Positions 1 through 13,100 of a stretch of 64,000 nt of DNA are shown one piece after another (positions within the stretch are counted from its first letter, which is position 1; each line of letters begins with the position of its first letter). The notes under the pieces were generated by a model, which was not told the origin of the DNA, did no database searches, and saw only the letters and a list, made by a program, of their open reading frames with translations. A program made the position numbers and the translations under genes. This DNA is from Mya arenaria (taxonomy: Eukaryota; Mollusca; Bivalvia; Myida; Myidae). The stretch lies in NCBI RefSeq assembly GCF_026914265.1, contig NC_069134.1:10675258-10739257 (forward strand), read 5' to 3'.

Positions 1-1211
1 GATTTTAGCATGGAAAATGGGTAACATACTCAGCAGACTTTCCCGATTTACTTGTAAAGCAGCGTAGATGCCAAGGAAAGTGGAAGTTTCCCATGGAGTA
101 GACTGTTTTTCAGCCTGATCATAGATAACAAGAACTTACATATTGTGTTTGTCTTGAATATTGCCACCATAAAACATTGTTATAGTTATTCATACTACCT
201 TTCATTAATCAAAAGTGGGCGGAAATGGTAACTGGGCTGAATTGAAAAGATTCTTTCCAAAGATAAATTCATAACAGGTGAATAGGTGAACAGAGAATCT
301 CGCAAAATATCTTCCGCTTTTTATCAAAACAATTTAAAATGTGAAGTGTGTACAATCTTAAACTTATTGCATGTAGCTACAAAAGCACTAACAACAACAA
401 TTTAAAACTTTTGACATGAACTTATATGAAAATATGTGTTTTTGTTAACACCCTGCATGTGTATTACAGGAAATGATGCACTTTCAATTGTACACAATAG
501 TTACATAAGCAGGTGTCATTTATACAATTATCAGGACAAGTTTAGGCATACTATAAGAGTGAAAGCTGTTATTATGAACATATAGCATAATAGTTTAAAT
601 AAAACACCTAAACACTGATCCCTTTTCAAGATTGATGAACCAGTGCGCCAGCCAGGATTAGAGAAAGGCAGGGTGCTAGGTCAGAAATGGCACTTTGAAT
701 GAGTCTTAATGGGACACTTGCAAAGACCAATGCTCAATTCTTATTGTGTATGTGTTGTAGCTACTTTCAATACTAATAGTTTGTTATGAAATCCTTAGCT
801 GTTATTTTTACTTAAGTATCAAAATGATGTATATTGATTATTTTCATACCTATTTCTGAAAATTGACTCTGTCAAACAAAAGGGCACAACAGCTGCAGGG
901 TGTAGTAAAAAGGCAACAGTGTGCTGGAAAAAGGCAGTGGGGTGTCACACCCTGCAATTGAGGCCTAGCTGGAGCACTGATGATTGACCAACAGTTAAAG
1001 TCACCTTGAATTTGTCTCTTTAAATATCACTTTGAATGGTCCATTAAATCAGAGAAAGAGCTCATCATCATACTAACCTCTACTAAACTTTCTATCAACT
1101 TCAATGATAATCATCTTAATATAGCAGTTTTACTTTAATTACTACAGGGTTGCCAATTTCAATTAGTAGTACATGTATGGATTTAAATATTTTGCTAATC
1201 ATACATTTCAG
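1..1211. other. Non-coding sequence before the first CIB exon seen
   Basis: AT-rich sequence with no long reading frame and no splice-flanked coding block that I can support. The CIB gene needs one more coding exon upstream, encoding roughly 20 residues and ending in phase 0. I did not find it here, so it probably lies left of the window and this stretch is intron. Confidence 0.5.
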
Positions 1212-4200
1212 GAGCTGACATATTTCACCAAAAAAGAAATTCTTCAGTAAGTATTCACGTGAAGTTCATATTCATGAATATAATGTCAATGTAATTCAGA
1301 TGAAATGATATTGAATGACTAATGTATGAACTCAGTATTTCACTTTTATGAATACATGACGTCTATTTTTTCTATATTAAATACATATCGATCATTTAAG
1401 TAAAGTCTACATTGGTGAATTCTTTTTAAAACTTGTCACTAAATAAATAAAATTTTGATAATTTAATATAATTAAATTACATTTAATATTTATTTTTTTC
1501 TTTCGATTTCAGTGTTTACAAAAGATTTTCTCTGCTTAATCCTGATGCTGTGAGTAAGGACAAAAATGCCAAATTGGGGCGAGATGAAATTCTTGACCTA
1601 CCAGAGTTAAAGGTAAACAATTGGTATCAAAGTATCAAAGAATGATTGAAAGTGACGCCGCCCCCCCCCCCCCCCCCCCATATTGTACGTGACTAACAAA
1701 GCAAACATTTGTCAATATATTATACTAAAAATATATTTAAAAAAAGTCTCTGTTATTTACTATGCTTATGTCTTAAATAACAAGTTGTTATTTTTAATTT
1801 TATCCGTAATAATATATATTTTTCTCTTCTGTAAGAACTGTTTGATAGTGCTTAAATTCATGCATTTACATAAGTTGTACTTGCTTAAAGCATGTGTATA
1901 TGACTGTTCTATGCAATAAACTGAGTTGAGTATTGCCATCTTTGGGTCTTTGTTTAATGTTCTGTAGTAATATCCAAGACAATGGTTAGCTTGACAAAAT
2001 AAAAATTGTCCTTACTCCAAATGCAATAAATCTCTAGAAATAACTTATTTCTCAACTTTTCTAAAAATGTACAATTTACATTTTCAAATGATTATGTACA
2101 TTGTAGAATAAAATTAACTGAACTAGAGTGCAAACAATCAGTATGTAATATTGTACCTGGTATTGTTAAATGGTGAAATAAATATTTAATTTCATTATTC
2201 TCAATGTTGTTGCTTACAGGTGAATCCATTCAAGGACCGTATCTGTCAGGTGTTTTCCTCCAGCAAAGATGGCGACATGACATTTGAAGATTTCCTTGAT
2301 ATGATGTCTGTCTTCAGCGACAATGCCCCGAAGAGTGTAAAAGTTGAATACGCCTTCAGGATATATGGTAATCTCTTAATCATTCTCATTCTTCATTTAA
2401 GGATTGATTCCTTTTTGGGTGTGGTCATTCAGAATGAACGCTCCAGCATGATCTTACGAATCCGTAATACATACTATTATAAATGCATGAAAAGTAGGAA
2501 TCAGTCAACATTAACATTTTCTCTCGATTTTTATGTTTTTAATTGTTTTAAATGTAAGTTATTCAAATTTTAAGCATATTAAGGACATGCTTAATGTCTG
2601 TGAAAAAATGTAAGCATTAAGAATCCAGAAATGTATATATTACACCTTAATTCTGTGTGGTTCTATCAGTTGTCCTCTATATAAAGACAAGGGCAATGTA
2701 ACATAGTTTAAGAATTTTTGTTTTATACCAGTTGATTTCTTCCTTTTTTAAATTGATAAGATATATCATGTTACATGTCAAAATGCAAAAGTGTTTTTTT
2801 TATAATGAACATGTATAAACTGTTCCACATCAAATGAAATCAAAGAAAAAAATGCTTTTTACCTAAGAAAGTCACGCAAAAATGCAACAGTTTCAAAAGC
2901 TTTATTCATCAGAATCATTTCTCATTTTGATGAGTTCAAAGTTTTTTTGTTAAGGGAGTTTATTATAATGATATTGTTGAAAAAAGAAAAGAAACATTCT
3001 TACATATATAACTTTTTATGAGTCCTATTTTCAGATTTTGATGAGGATGACATGATATCAAGCAAGGACCTGAAAGAGGTCGTGGACAGACTGACGGGTG
3101 AACAGACACTTGAAAACGAGGACATGCAGCAGCTCATTGACAATGTACTGGTTCCTCTCATAGCCTCAAGTTAAACTAGTATTTCATTTATGAGCATTTC
3201 TTGTTCAGTCTTTACCAAACTTGCTGATAATGTAAGCGGGCATCACCCCCACATGTACCATCTGGATCAAGTTTGATTATATTAATAAGAGTTACATGAA
3301 TGTTCAAAATTTGACCAAACAACAGTGTACACTCTCTAACATGAGTTATTCTTTTCATATATTTACCAGTCTTGTTTTCAGCTTGAAGGGTTTAATCTGT
3401 TTCTAAATTGTAGGACATAATTTGTTTTTAAAGTTGCGTAATATCTCAACTAATGTCAATTGGAGAAATAATTTCACTCAGGAGAAACTGCCCTAGAATG
3501 GTCAAAATATTGACTGAATTCACATTGTACTTTTGTACCAAACTAGGTATAAAAAATGTTGGGCATAATTTCTCAACCAAGATCAATTAAACAGTTTGAT
3601 TTCTCTATTTATTCCAGTGATATGATAATATTTGACCAAATTCACATTAAATTTACATTATTATTTTCCAGTAAAAGTGTGCGCTCAAAGCTGGCGACAT
3701 CATTGTTCTGTTATTCCATTCATGTAATTCTAGTTATATGAAAATGACATATTAATGATTGTCAAAGAATTGTGTTTGTTTATCTATGTCTATCCATTGT
3801 TTTCAGATATTTGAGGAGGCTGATCTGGATGATGATGACTCGCTTTCCTTCGCCGAGTTTGAACATGTCATCTCCAAGGCCCCTGACTTTGTCAAGTAAG
3901 TGCTTTTCACTTGTTGTGAAATTAGGACATGGTGTACAATATAGCTTCTGATTTATTTTATCATCATAAAGAATCTAGGTTTTTTCATAAATATAACCCT
4001 TGGTTTAGAGAGTTGGTCTTTTTGTGTTGCCTGCAAATCATGACTGACACATTGAGATTGATTTGTCAGGCGTCGGCTTAGTCCGCATCACACTTAATTT
4101 GTGAAAAATAACTTTAAAAATACTTTTTGCACATAATTATGTCATGGTCAGTAAATGACCCCTATTGGATTAAGATCAATGGGTCAAAGGTTAAGGTCTA

Positions 4201-5063
4201 GAAAATAATTAACCCTCCCAACAAGTGATGCAACCAATTTGCAGAATTCTAGTTTAATTCATAGCATAATTATTTATATAGCGGGTAATGCATATTTACA
4301 CTCCATAATATTTACTGAGAGTGCATGAAAGAAGATTTTCTTGCATACCCAACGTGTGTTTCTGGTCATGTGACCGGTGCTGGAAAAACTCATCTTGTAT
4401 ACCCCATGTAAGATGAGTCACGCGCAACAACGCGCCACTTCTTATATCATACATTGTATGATTTATGAAAAATATATTATGCCATTTCAATAAAGCGCAA
4501 TCAAATATATATGTTTGCAAGACTTCCAATAAAAATTGAAAATAAATAATCGTAAAAAACGCTATTTTTATTTTTTTTTAAATTACTGCGCTCTTTGAAG
4601 TCATTTAACAACGTCGCGTGCGCTTTTTGGTGTAATTGTAATTGTACAAAAGTTCGTTTTCAATGTCATTTTTCCACAAATTGATAAATTTAGATATACA
4701 AGAAAAAATATCAATCACGTTTTTCCGGTCCGGATCGAAAAATCCGACCCTTGGGCACGCTGGTAACTGATACCGGCTTACGCACATGCCCTCGGGTCGG
4801 ATTTTTCTATCCGTACCGGAAACACATGATAGATACTTATAATATTCATCTTGAGTCAAGATAGCAACAAATACAACATAAGCTCTTGTGCATCAATGAA
4901 GCAAGATTCCTCTTGGAATAAACAATTTTGTATTAGTTTCTTGTTTTATTATTGAGCGAAATACCAGTATAGAAATGATTAGAAGCAAATGAATAAGGAA
5001 CATTGATACTATTTTAACAAGACCTTGTTTATGTTTTTCAGCTCATTCAGAATCCGGTTGTAA
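1212..5063 (+). CDS. Calcium and integrin-binding protein (CIB family), 5'-partial
   Basis: Six coding exons join in frame: 1212-1246, 1513-1612, 2220-2367, 3035-3144, 3807-3895 and 5042-5063 (168 codons with the stop). CIB proteins are small EF-hand calcium sensors that bind integrin alpha tails and many kinases. Family landmarks in order are [70 protein letters not shown] and the terminal PDFVNSFRIRL. The last two EF loops begin DFDEDD and DLDDDD and keep the acidic ligands at positions 1, 3 and 5, but both carry Asp where position 6 is normally Gly. The first exon (about 20 residues, usually MG-) is missing. The donor of exon 4 was set at GTACTG because this gives a gap-free match to LIDNILEESD of CIB1; a GTTCCT donor six bases later would add VL. 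The gene converges on CIMIP2C. The paralogue (CIB1-like rather than CIB2-like) is inferred from LIDN and FVNSF. Confidence 0.9.
1661..1679. repeat. Poly-C tract (19 C)
   Basis: An uninterrupted C run in the intron after the second CIB exon seen. Such runs are length-variable and prone to sequencing error. Confidence 0.9.
4338..4842 (-). mobile_element. Non-autonomous repeat, GTTTCCGG-ended family, copy 1 of 3
   Basis: About 505 bp in the last intron of the CIB gene, in reverse orientation to the copies at 23580 and 32823. Read on the minus strand it begins ATAAGTATCTATCATGTG and ends near TATGCAAGAA. Both ends carry C(A/G)TGTGTTTCCGGT in inverted orientation, so imperfect terminal inverted repeats are likely. 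An internal hairpin uses ACTCATCTT and AAGATGAGT. No transposase is present. The family is not identified. Confidence 0.75.
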
Positions 5064-5313
5064 GGAAAACAGAGTTTGAAGAAATCCAAACATCCTGTGA
5101 ATAACTGTCCAACACCAATAACTGTGATATAAAACATAGAATTTATCCCATACCCATTTATGTGCTGCGATAACATTTAATTAAAAAAAATAGTTAAGAT
5201 CATTTTCTTAAGCAGAATGTTGTCTTGTGTTCACACACCATGCATCCTAATTTGTGTGTAATATGTATCATTATAGATGCAATGAAATCAAACTAACATG
5301 CAGTGTGGCCAAA

Positions 5314-5319
5314 AATAAA
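5314..5319 (+). promoter_or_regulatory. Candidate poly(A) signal of the CIB gene
   Basis: AATAAA about 250 bases after the CIB stop codon, the first well-placed canonical signal. Confidence 0.5.
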
Positions 5320-7184
5320 TGTTTTTTGTTATCTTTTGAACACCAATATTACTGTTATTTTCATTTATTTAACATTTATTTAACATTTGGCATTTACTTA
5401 TATTTATGTTACAAGGTTTCGTAGATGTGATAATCAACCTGGTTAATGGCTTTTATTTTCATCAAACTTTCTATTCATTTATTTCTCAATCATTATTTGT
5501 GTACACTATTATAAACGTTCAATTAGAAACATACTGTTTATTCAGATGTTCTAAAAACATTTTCAATTGTTCATAGTAATTTTAAAGCATTTTCAACCTC
5601 ATTTTTTAACCTCAACAAATTGTCCGAAAGATGTAATACTTTTCAAATTCAGTAATAAATGTGAACAGTTTTAAATGAGATGATACCTCTCTGTCAGATA
5701 AAACAGCACAAACTTTTTAATTTGGTGACATACATAAGAAATGAGAATACCCTTTCAAGTACCGGTATTGTTTTCTTTCTTTTTAAAACAGTGTGGTATC
5801 TTTAGTGTTCATGTCATCATTTCACTTGAAAGTTGCTGGTTGACTTTCTTTTCAGCACAGTTTGTACAGTTTCAGTGTGTTTAGCTGTAGCTAGTGTTCC
5901 TTCATCTTCTTTTTATTTCTTGCATAACTTTTTTCTTTTTTTTTTGTCAGTTACAGCCTTAAATTTTTTATTTTAGCAGGTTCATGTTCTGTAAACAAGA
6001 TCTTTCAAATGTCATGAAATGATATAAAAAGCGAAATTAAATACACGATAGAAATGTCATCATAATTATGAACTAGTAAATTTAATAGCAAAGAAAAAAG
6101 AACTTGTACACAGTTTAAAATTACCGTATATTGTATAAGATTGTATTTTGCTGTATATTTAAAGCTGACTACATTTTAATATTCAGTTATTTGTAATGTA
6201 TCTTGCACATTATTTTATTTGTTATCATGTAAAATATCTAATTCAATGTTATACTTTTCTAATAAACCATAGATCTGAAAAAAATGTGTCTTGTGTTAAA
6301 GATCATAAATTTACATTATCACATTACATTAATGCTTATAAGGGATAATGACATGTATGCTGCGATAATATTTTGTCACCAAATTCTAACCAGTAATTGG
6401 TTATATGCCCATGTGAAATATGGAGCACATAATGGGGTCACCCATGGATGGCAGTGCCCACAGAGTTATCCACTCTCAGACTTTTGCAGTTTTATTCCAA
6501 GTTTCACCAAACTTGGTTCAAATGTTTATTGATTATATATTGAACAAGATCAATAAAATCGTCAGAAAACGGCCATCATCTAAATTAAATTAATTTTATT
6601 TGCAGGCTACTTGTTCTTACATACATCTCCTTGCTTCTTTAATAAAGTTCTTGAAAGCTTTACTGAAGATACGTTCCCCAATCCTGTAAATGAAGATCTC
6701 CATTTTTGTCATAGTCATGTCAAATTTCACCAACATGCAATATTTGTACAATGAGCTGGAGATGGAAAGATCATGTAGATATTTAAATGCTGGCATGTTA
6801 TATGCTAGGACATCTAGGGGAATGGTACAAAACTACAAAGTGGTTACTTTTCCTTGAAGAACAGCATAAACTGCTGTCATCCATATCACCACGATAATCA
6901 AAATTAAGGTGAAATATTTCAAAAATGTTAAAAAATTCTTTCATTGAAATGTGTAAAATAAACTTCAAAAGTGATGGCGGGGACTTTCCTGCTTACCAAA
7001 GGCGATCACTTAAAGATTGTGCTTTTACATTCAACTGACCTTAATAATACATGTATTTACTTATTTCACATACAGCTCATGTTAATTCCTGTGTGGTGGG
7101 ATGTTTCATCCTCTATGTATTCTTTTTTCACAGCCTACGGGATCACTGAATGTAATAATAATTCCTGAAAATGTAGTACTACTT
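5320..7184. other. Intergenic AT-rich sequence
   Basis: No coding exon, RNA gene or clear element is seen on either strand. A longer CIB 3' UTR could use a second AATAAA near 6260. Confidence 0.5.
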
Positions 7185-8752
7185 AGCCACCACTAAGGGG
7201 CATTGACTGTGGTACACAAACCATTAATGTCAAGGGGGTCATTTACTGTGGAACACTTGGCAATACTGTCAAGGTTTTTTATACTGTGGAATGCTCGGCA
7301 TAACTGACAAGGAGGCCATTTACTGTAGATTGCTTGGGATAACTGTCAAGAAGGTTGTTTACTGTAGTACACTTACCATCACTGTCATGAGAAGCATTGA
7401 CTGTTGTACGCTTTTCATCACTATCAAGGTGGTGCGTTGACAGTGGTAAGGTTACCATCTCTGATCAGGGGGGGTATTGACTGTGGAACACTTTCCGTCA
7501 CTGTACAGCGGCATTGACAGTGGTACATTAACCACCAATGTTCAGAAGAATTAACAATACTACGCTCACCATTACTGTCCAGGGGTGTTGACTGTAATAC
7601 GCTTGCCATCACTGTTGAGGGGTATTGACAGTGGTATGCTTATCATCACTGTTCAGGGGGCGGTGACAGTGGTGTACTTATCATCACTGTCCAGGGAGTT
7701 ATGACAGTGGTACACTTACCATCACTGTCCAGGGTGCGGTGACAGTGGTAAACTTACCATCACTGTGCAGGGGGCATTGACAGTGGTACGCTTACCATCA
7801 CAGTCCAGGGGGCATTGACAGTGGTACGCTTACCATCACTGTCCAGGGTTGGTGACTGTGATACGCTTACCATCACTGTCCAGGGTGGGGTGAGAGTGGT
7901 ACGCTTACCATCACTGTCCAGGGGGTGGTGACAGTGGTACGCTTACCATTACTGTCCAGGGGGCATTGACAGTGGTATGCTTACCATCACAATCCAGGGG
8001 GCATTAACAGTGGTACGCTTACCATCACTGTCCAGGGGCGGTGACAGTGGTACGCTTACCATCATTGTCCAGGGGGCAGTGACAGTGGCAGCTGACCTTC
8101 ACTATCCAGGCGGCCGTAACAGTGGTATGCTGACCATTACTGTCCAGGAAGCAGTGACAGTGGTACGCTGACCATCACTGTCCAGGAGGCGGTGACAGTG
8201 GTACGCTTACCTCACTGTCCAGGCTGTGGTGACAGCGTTACGCTTACCATCACTGTCCAGGGGGCGGTGACAGTGGTACACTTACTATCACTGTCCAGGG
8301 GGCATTGACAGTGGTACGCTTACCATCACTGTCCAGGGGGCGGTGACAGTACTATGCTTACAATTACTGTCAAGGGGTGTTGACTAATACACTTGCTATC
8401 ACTATTGAGGGGTCTTGACAGTGGTATGCTTATCTGTGATCACTGTTCAGGGGTTATTGACAATGGTATGCTTACCATCACTGTCCAGGGGGCAGTGACA
8501 GTGGTACAATTACTATCACTGTTTAGGGGGTGGTGACAGTGATACACTGACCATCACTGTCCAGGGGGCAGTGACAGTGGTACGCTTACCATCACTGTCC
8601 AGGGGGCGTTGACTGTTAAACACTTATTATCACTGTCCAGGGAGCATTGACAGTGGTACACATACCACCACTGTCCAGGGGGTGTTGACAGTGATATGCT
8701 TACCATTACTTTCTATGGGGCATCAACACTGGTATGCTTATCATCACTGTCC
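7185..8752. repeat. Minisatellite with a 38-bp unit, about 40 copies
   Basis: The unit is approximately GGGGGCATTGACAGTGGTAC followed by GCTTACCATCACTGTCCA. Copies in the centre (about 7740-8340) are most alike, and the outer copies are shorter and more degenerate, which is the usual pattern when unequal exchange homogenises the middle of an array. The half-units ACAGTGGT and ACCATCACTGT are nearly complementary, so each repeat can form a hairpin. Open frames across the array are products of the repeat, not genes. Confidence 0.92.
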
Positions 8753-10116
8753 ACCAGACATTATTCAATCAAACCTAAACTGCTGCTTTTATTCTTATAG
8801 TATTTCGTAATTCTGACAGGCCTAATACTTCCAGAAAACATTTACAGTTGTATGTGGCATTTCTAAGAAAATGCTTGTCAAGTATGCCACTCTTCACAAT
8901 ATATTATTACTATTATAAAATTTCTTTCTGTTAACATGTATATGTACTTGTGTAACTTGGATTATTTCCCCAAAACCACCATTTCATTGTCTTAGGGGTT
9001 AGCAATTTTCAGAGTAGATATAGAGTCAGTTTAGAAAAACAAAGATGTATATCTGAAGTTTATTCTTGTATTCATATATACAATTTTTTTGTTATTACTA
9101 GATTGCATAAAAGAAGAGTTATTATGCATCAGAAAGGTTGCAGAGTAAATATTGCATGTTACAAAATGTAGGCAAAGTTTTATTTTCTACCATCGATTTA
9201 GTCTTGGTAACAACTTATGAATAAAAAATTAATAAAAAATAATTTTCTTCTTAAAACTTTATACATATACTAGTATATGAACTAATATTCAAAAGCTATA
9301 ACATAATCTTTTGTACAAAAAAGGTACATGATTGGGTATTGAAAAACACAATAAGTAGACAATAGTTATTTTCTATTGATTTTTTAATCTGGTTCAGCAG
9401 GCAGTAAATAGAATGGCAATATTCCTTTCAATATTATGCAAGTACAATACAAATGTAGCTATTTATTCTGACATATCTGACAATACAAATAAAATAGACT
9501 CGAAGGAAACATGCAACATCTATGAACAATTCTAAACAAAAATAAGCTCTGTGCCAACTAGAAAAGGGCAAAAGTCTGATACCACTTGTAAATGGCAGTA
9601 AAATTAAAAGTTTCATAAAGGTATTTTAAAACTTAACAACAAAACTGTTTCATTACAAGATCTAACAATAGTATATATATCTTTATATAAACTTAATTAA
9701 GCCCTGTCAATAGAATTAAAGTAAATAAATGTATGTATAAGAATAACACTACTTGTATATGTATGTACAAAAAGAAATTGTGAAAAAATATGAACATGAT
9801 TGTACAAATGTATTCTGTACAAAAGATTGCATTCCGTGACATCAACACAATAACAAACACAGAGATGATACACTACATCAAGAATGGGACATAACTAAGC
9901 AATTTGAAAAGGTTTTCAAGAAAGAAACTGTTGATCTTAATTGAAAACGTGATGTAAACGAAATAACCATTTAATACTGATCAGGAATCCAATCTACTCT
10001 ATAATATATAAAACAATATCACAGATCAAGTAAACTCACAGTCCAAGTGTATTATATTTTTTTAACAATTTTCAAAAAGTTTCGATATTACTAATTGCGA
10101 TTTTCCAAAAAAAAGT
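8753..10116. other. Intergenic sequence and 3' side of CIMIP2C
   Basis: AT-rich, with several TTTATT stretches (AATAAA on the minus strand) that could end the CIMIP2C transcript. No coding exon is seen. Confidence 0.5.
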
Positions 10117-13100
10117 TTAGCGTTTCTCAAAGTACACGTCTCTCATCTCCCTATCACGTTGTGAGGATGCAGATGTGGACACACGCTTAATGAGCGGTAG
10201 TCGTCGAGCCTCGTGTTCCAGATATGGCAGGTTGATATCATCCGTGTGACGCGTGGCCAGAATCATACTGAAAATTTCCAGAATATGATGTCAAAAACAA
10301 GAATAATACTTTTTTCGTCTTTTTTAAATATTGAGCTATTTTGCACAAGTTTTCACATTCATAGCTGCAATTGTTATGTTATCATCTGAACTACTGGAAA
10401 AAACTTCCCTTAAATTTTATTATAAATGGAATATTATTCAGTATTTGAACAGCTTTTTTGAACAGCTTTAAAAAAAATGCAACCAAAAAACATGCCATCA
10501 TTATTGATAACTTATATCTTTTTACATTTAATAAAACATTGTTGTAAGAATGAACATTCCCAACAAAAATCAGTTAAAACATTTTATTACACACAATAGT
10601 GCTTCCATATCACAAATAAAATCAACAATTTATACCTTAACTGTAATAGTTACGGCACCAACAACCCATGTTATTGAGATAATTAACTCAAGCACTTCAT
10701 TGTGTGTGTATAATTTTATTTACAAGGGTTGCGTTTGTATGGGTGCAGAATAAGTGAAAAGCGTTTATGTATCCCCTCAGGGGTTATAGAATGGTTACAC
10801 ACACATTCTATTTGTTATCCATCCCATATGGGGTTTCATAAGTTGACGAAAACATGTTCACCATGGGACAAGCCCTGGTATAAACAACAAGTGAAAAATT
10901 GTGCCTGATATTAAACATTTTCTCTCTTTAGTTTAAGTAATATTTCATATTTTATTGAAGACCACCATTTATTATTGAATGTGTGTAACAACTTATAAAT
11001 AAATTTGTCTTATTAATGGTTTCAAATTTCATTAATACCGTAATTGCTGTTTAATACAGCAGGTACTTCCTAAATTTTGACAGTTTTTACCTGGTAAACA
11101 GTTATCAACAAACAGCCATCACACATATCACTTTGAGGAATTTATTTGAAATTGTAAAAATATTAAATAAAGGTCTTACCTGCGAGGCGCATTGTGCAAT
11201 CACTCGGGAGAGGATAGAGTGCCAATCTCACAGCAAACAAGTTCAACAGTTACCAGAAACAACAGTTAATAAATCGCTTAAAAAAATGTCCCAATTATAA
11301 CAAAACAAGCATTGCACAGCAAAACAAAAATTGTACAGCAAATGCACCTGATTATCATGGTAAAATTGAGGTTCAAATAGACAAAAAATTGCAATACAGT
11401 GAAATCTTCTTTTAATTTAATTTTATTAGTTAAAGTAGATCTAGATAAATCTTTATCATTGTATGGGTGTACTTATATTCAACTAATAGTAAATCTGAGA
11501 AAACTAGACAGAACTGCTCTAGTAAATAAGCAAGTTAGCAAAAAGATTTATGCAAAGCCAACAATTCTAATAGGGAAATGGAAAATATATGTTTCTATAC
11601 ATATAGGGATGCATACCGTAGATTATAAATAAAACAATACCGGTAGTATTAAATGAAGTATTCCAAAACATAACAGTAACAGGTTTACTTTTTAAATTAA
11701 TTACTTGTGGTCAACTATGAATTTTTACATTTATGTGTAAGAAATATTAGAAACCATTCTTTTTTGCTGGCTTGTGGGTCTTTTTAAGAATACTGTACTA
11801 ATTACAAACTTGTACTTGAAATCATTTACATCTAAACATCACTATCAAGCAAGCTATATAAATTATAAGAAAATGCTATATATATGTAAATTATAAAAAT
11901 ATTTCTAACTGCAAATTAAGTGTTCCTACTTTTCATCTACTGTGTGATAAAACAGTTAAATACTTTAATATCTAAACAAAATATTAAAATTAAACCCATG
12001 AATAATTGCCTAAAGGATTTCTTGGTTAAAGAATGTTACAATGCCTTTATTATAAACTCTACTTTTTATGTTGTTATAATGTTGCATAAAGTATCAAGTT
12101 TATCAATGAAATCTAATCAAATTATGAAAGTATGTTAAAGGCAATGTTAGTTCCAAGTATTGAAAATAGGATTGTAAAATCAGAAGGATAAAGAGGTAAA
12201 GTAAAGAGAGAAAATGGTTAATGCAGAGTAGACAACACAAGCAAAAGCAAATCAAGCAGAGGATGCATGCATTTGTACATTTTTACAGCTGAAGTACACC
12301 CATACTTACAACTGGGATTTTCGCTTAATTTGATCTTCAGCTGAGTTGGGGATCATAAAATAATCTACACTCTTTCTTGTTCCACTTTTGTCACCATAAA
12401 ATTCTCTGTGCTTTTGACCCAGCTGAAAAAAACCCATAAAAAACATTGTAACCTCAAAAAACATAGAGTATGAAAACTGTCTTATCCATAAAATTGAGTT
12501 ATGTATTTTATATAAGTATAACTTCTCTTGACACTGCTTACCAAATGGTGTAGGCATAATCTCTATTACTAACTTATTTCTTTAAAAAAACTACCTTATC
12601 AAATGATTTGAGCTCTTCTTTCCTGTCAAAGTCAAGATTTGACAAGGAATACTTTGGAGCAGCAAGCCATCTATCCCTGGTGCGGCCTCTTGCACTGATC
12701 ACAGATTCAGGTTTATGGGTATAGTAGGTGGGAAATTCACCTCCACGGGCGTATGGGTCATGAGAAGCATTTAAAACTTCTGATCTATAATCTTGAAAGT
12801 ATTTGTTGGTTGCATTTCCATATGTCTCTCCATAGTCATATTTGGTGGTTGGACAGTGACCTCGGTACCTACATCAATGAAAAATAAAATAAAAAATGTG
12901 TGATATACACAAAATAATAATAATCATAATGACCACATTTAACATGTTGCAACCACACTACTTTTTCTATTTTATAAATATATTGATATTAATACATCAA
13001 ATCGTACTTATAACTAGGATTTAAAAAACAAGAGCTGTCACAGAGACAGCGTGCTCGACTATTCCGCCGCTTTTCAGTGTAAGGATTGAAAAGTTTTGGC

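Noticed and set aside
17-70. A short frame beginning MGNILSRLSRF that resembles the N-terminus of CIB proteins
   Set aside because: It stops soon after, and the only good donor (GTAAAG) would leave the wrong phase for the exon at 1212.
4296-4529. Open frame with [16 protein letters not shown], repeated at 33163-33357
   Set aside because: The recurring peptide comes from the GTTTCCGG-ended repeat; it is not a conserved protein.
7977-8171. Open frame across the 38-bp minisatellite
   Set aside because: It is a repetitive translation of the array with no domain or splice context.
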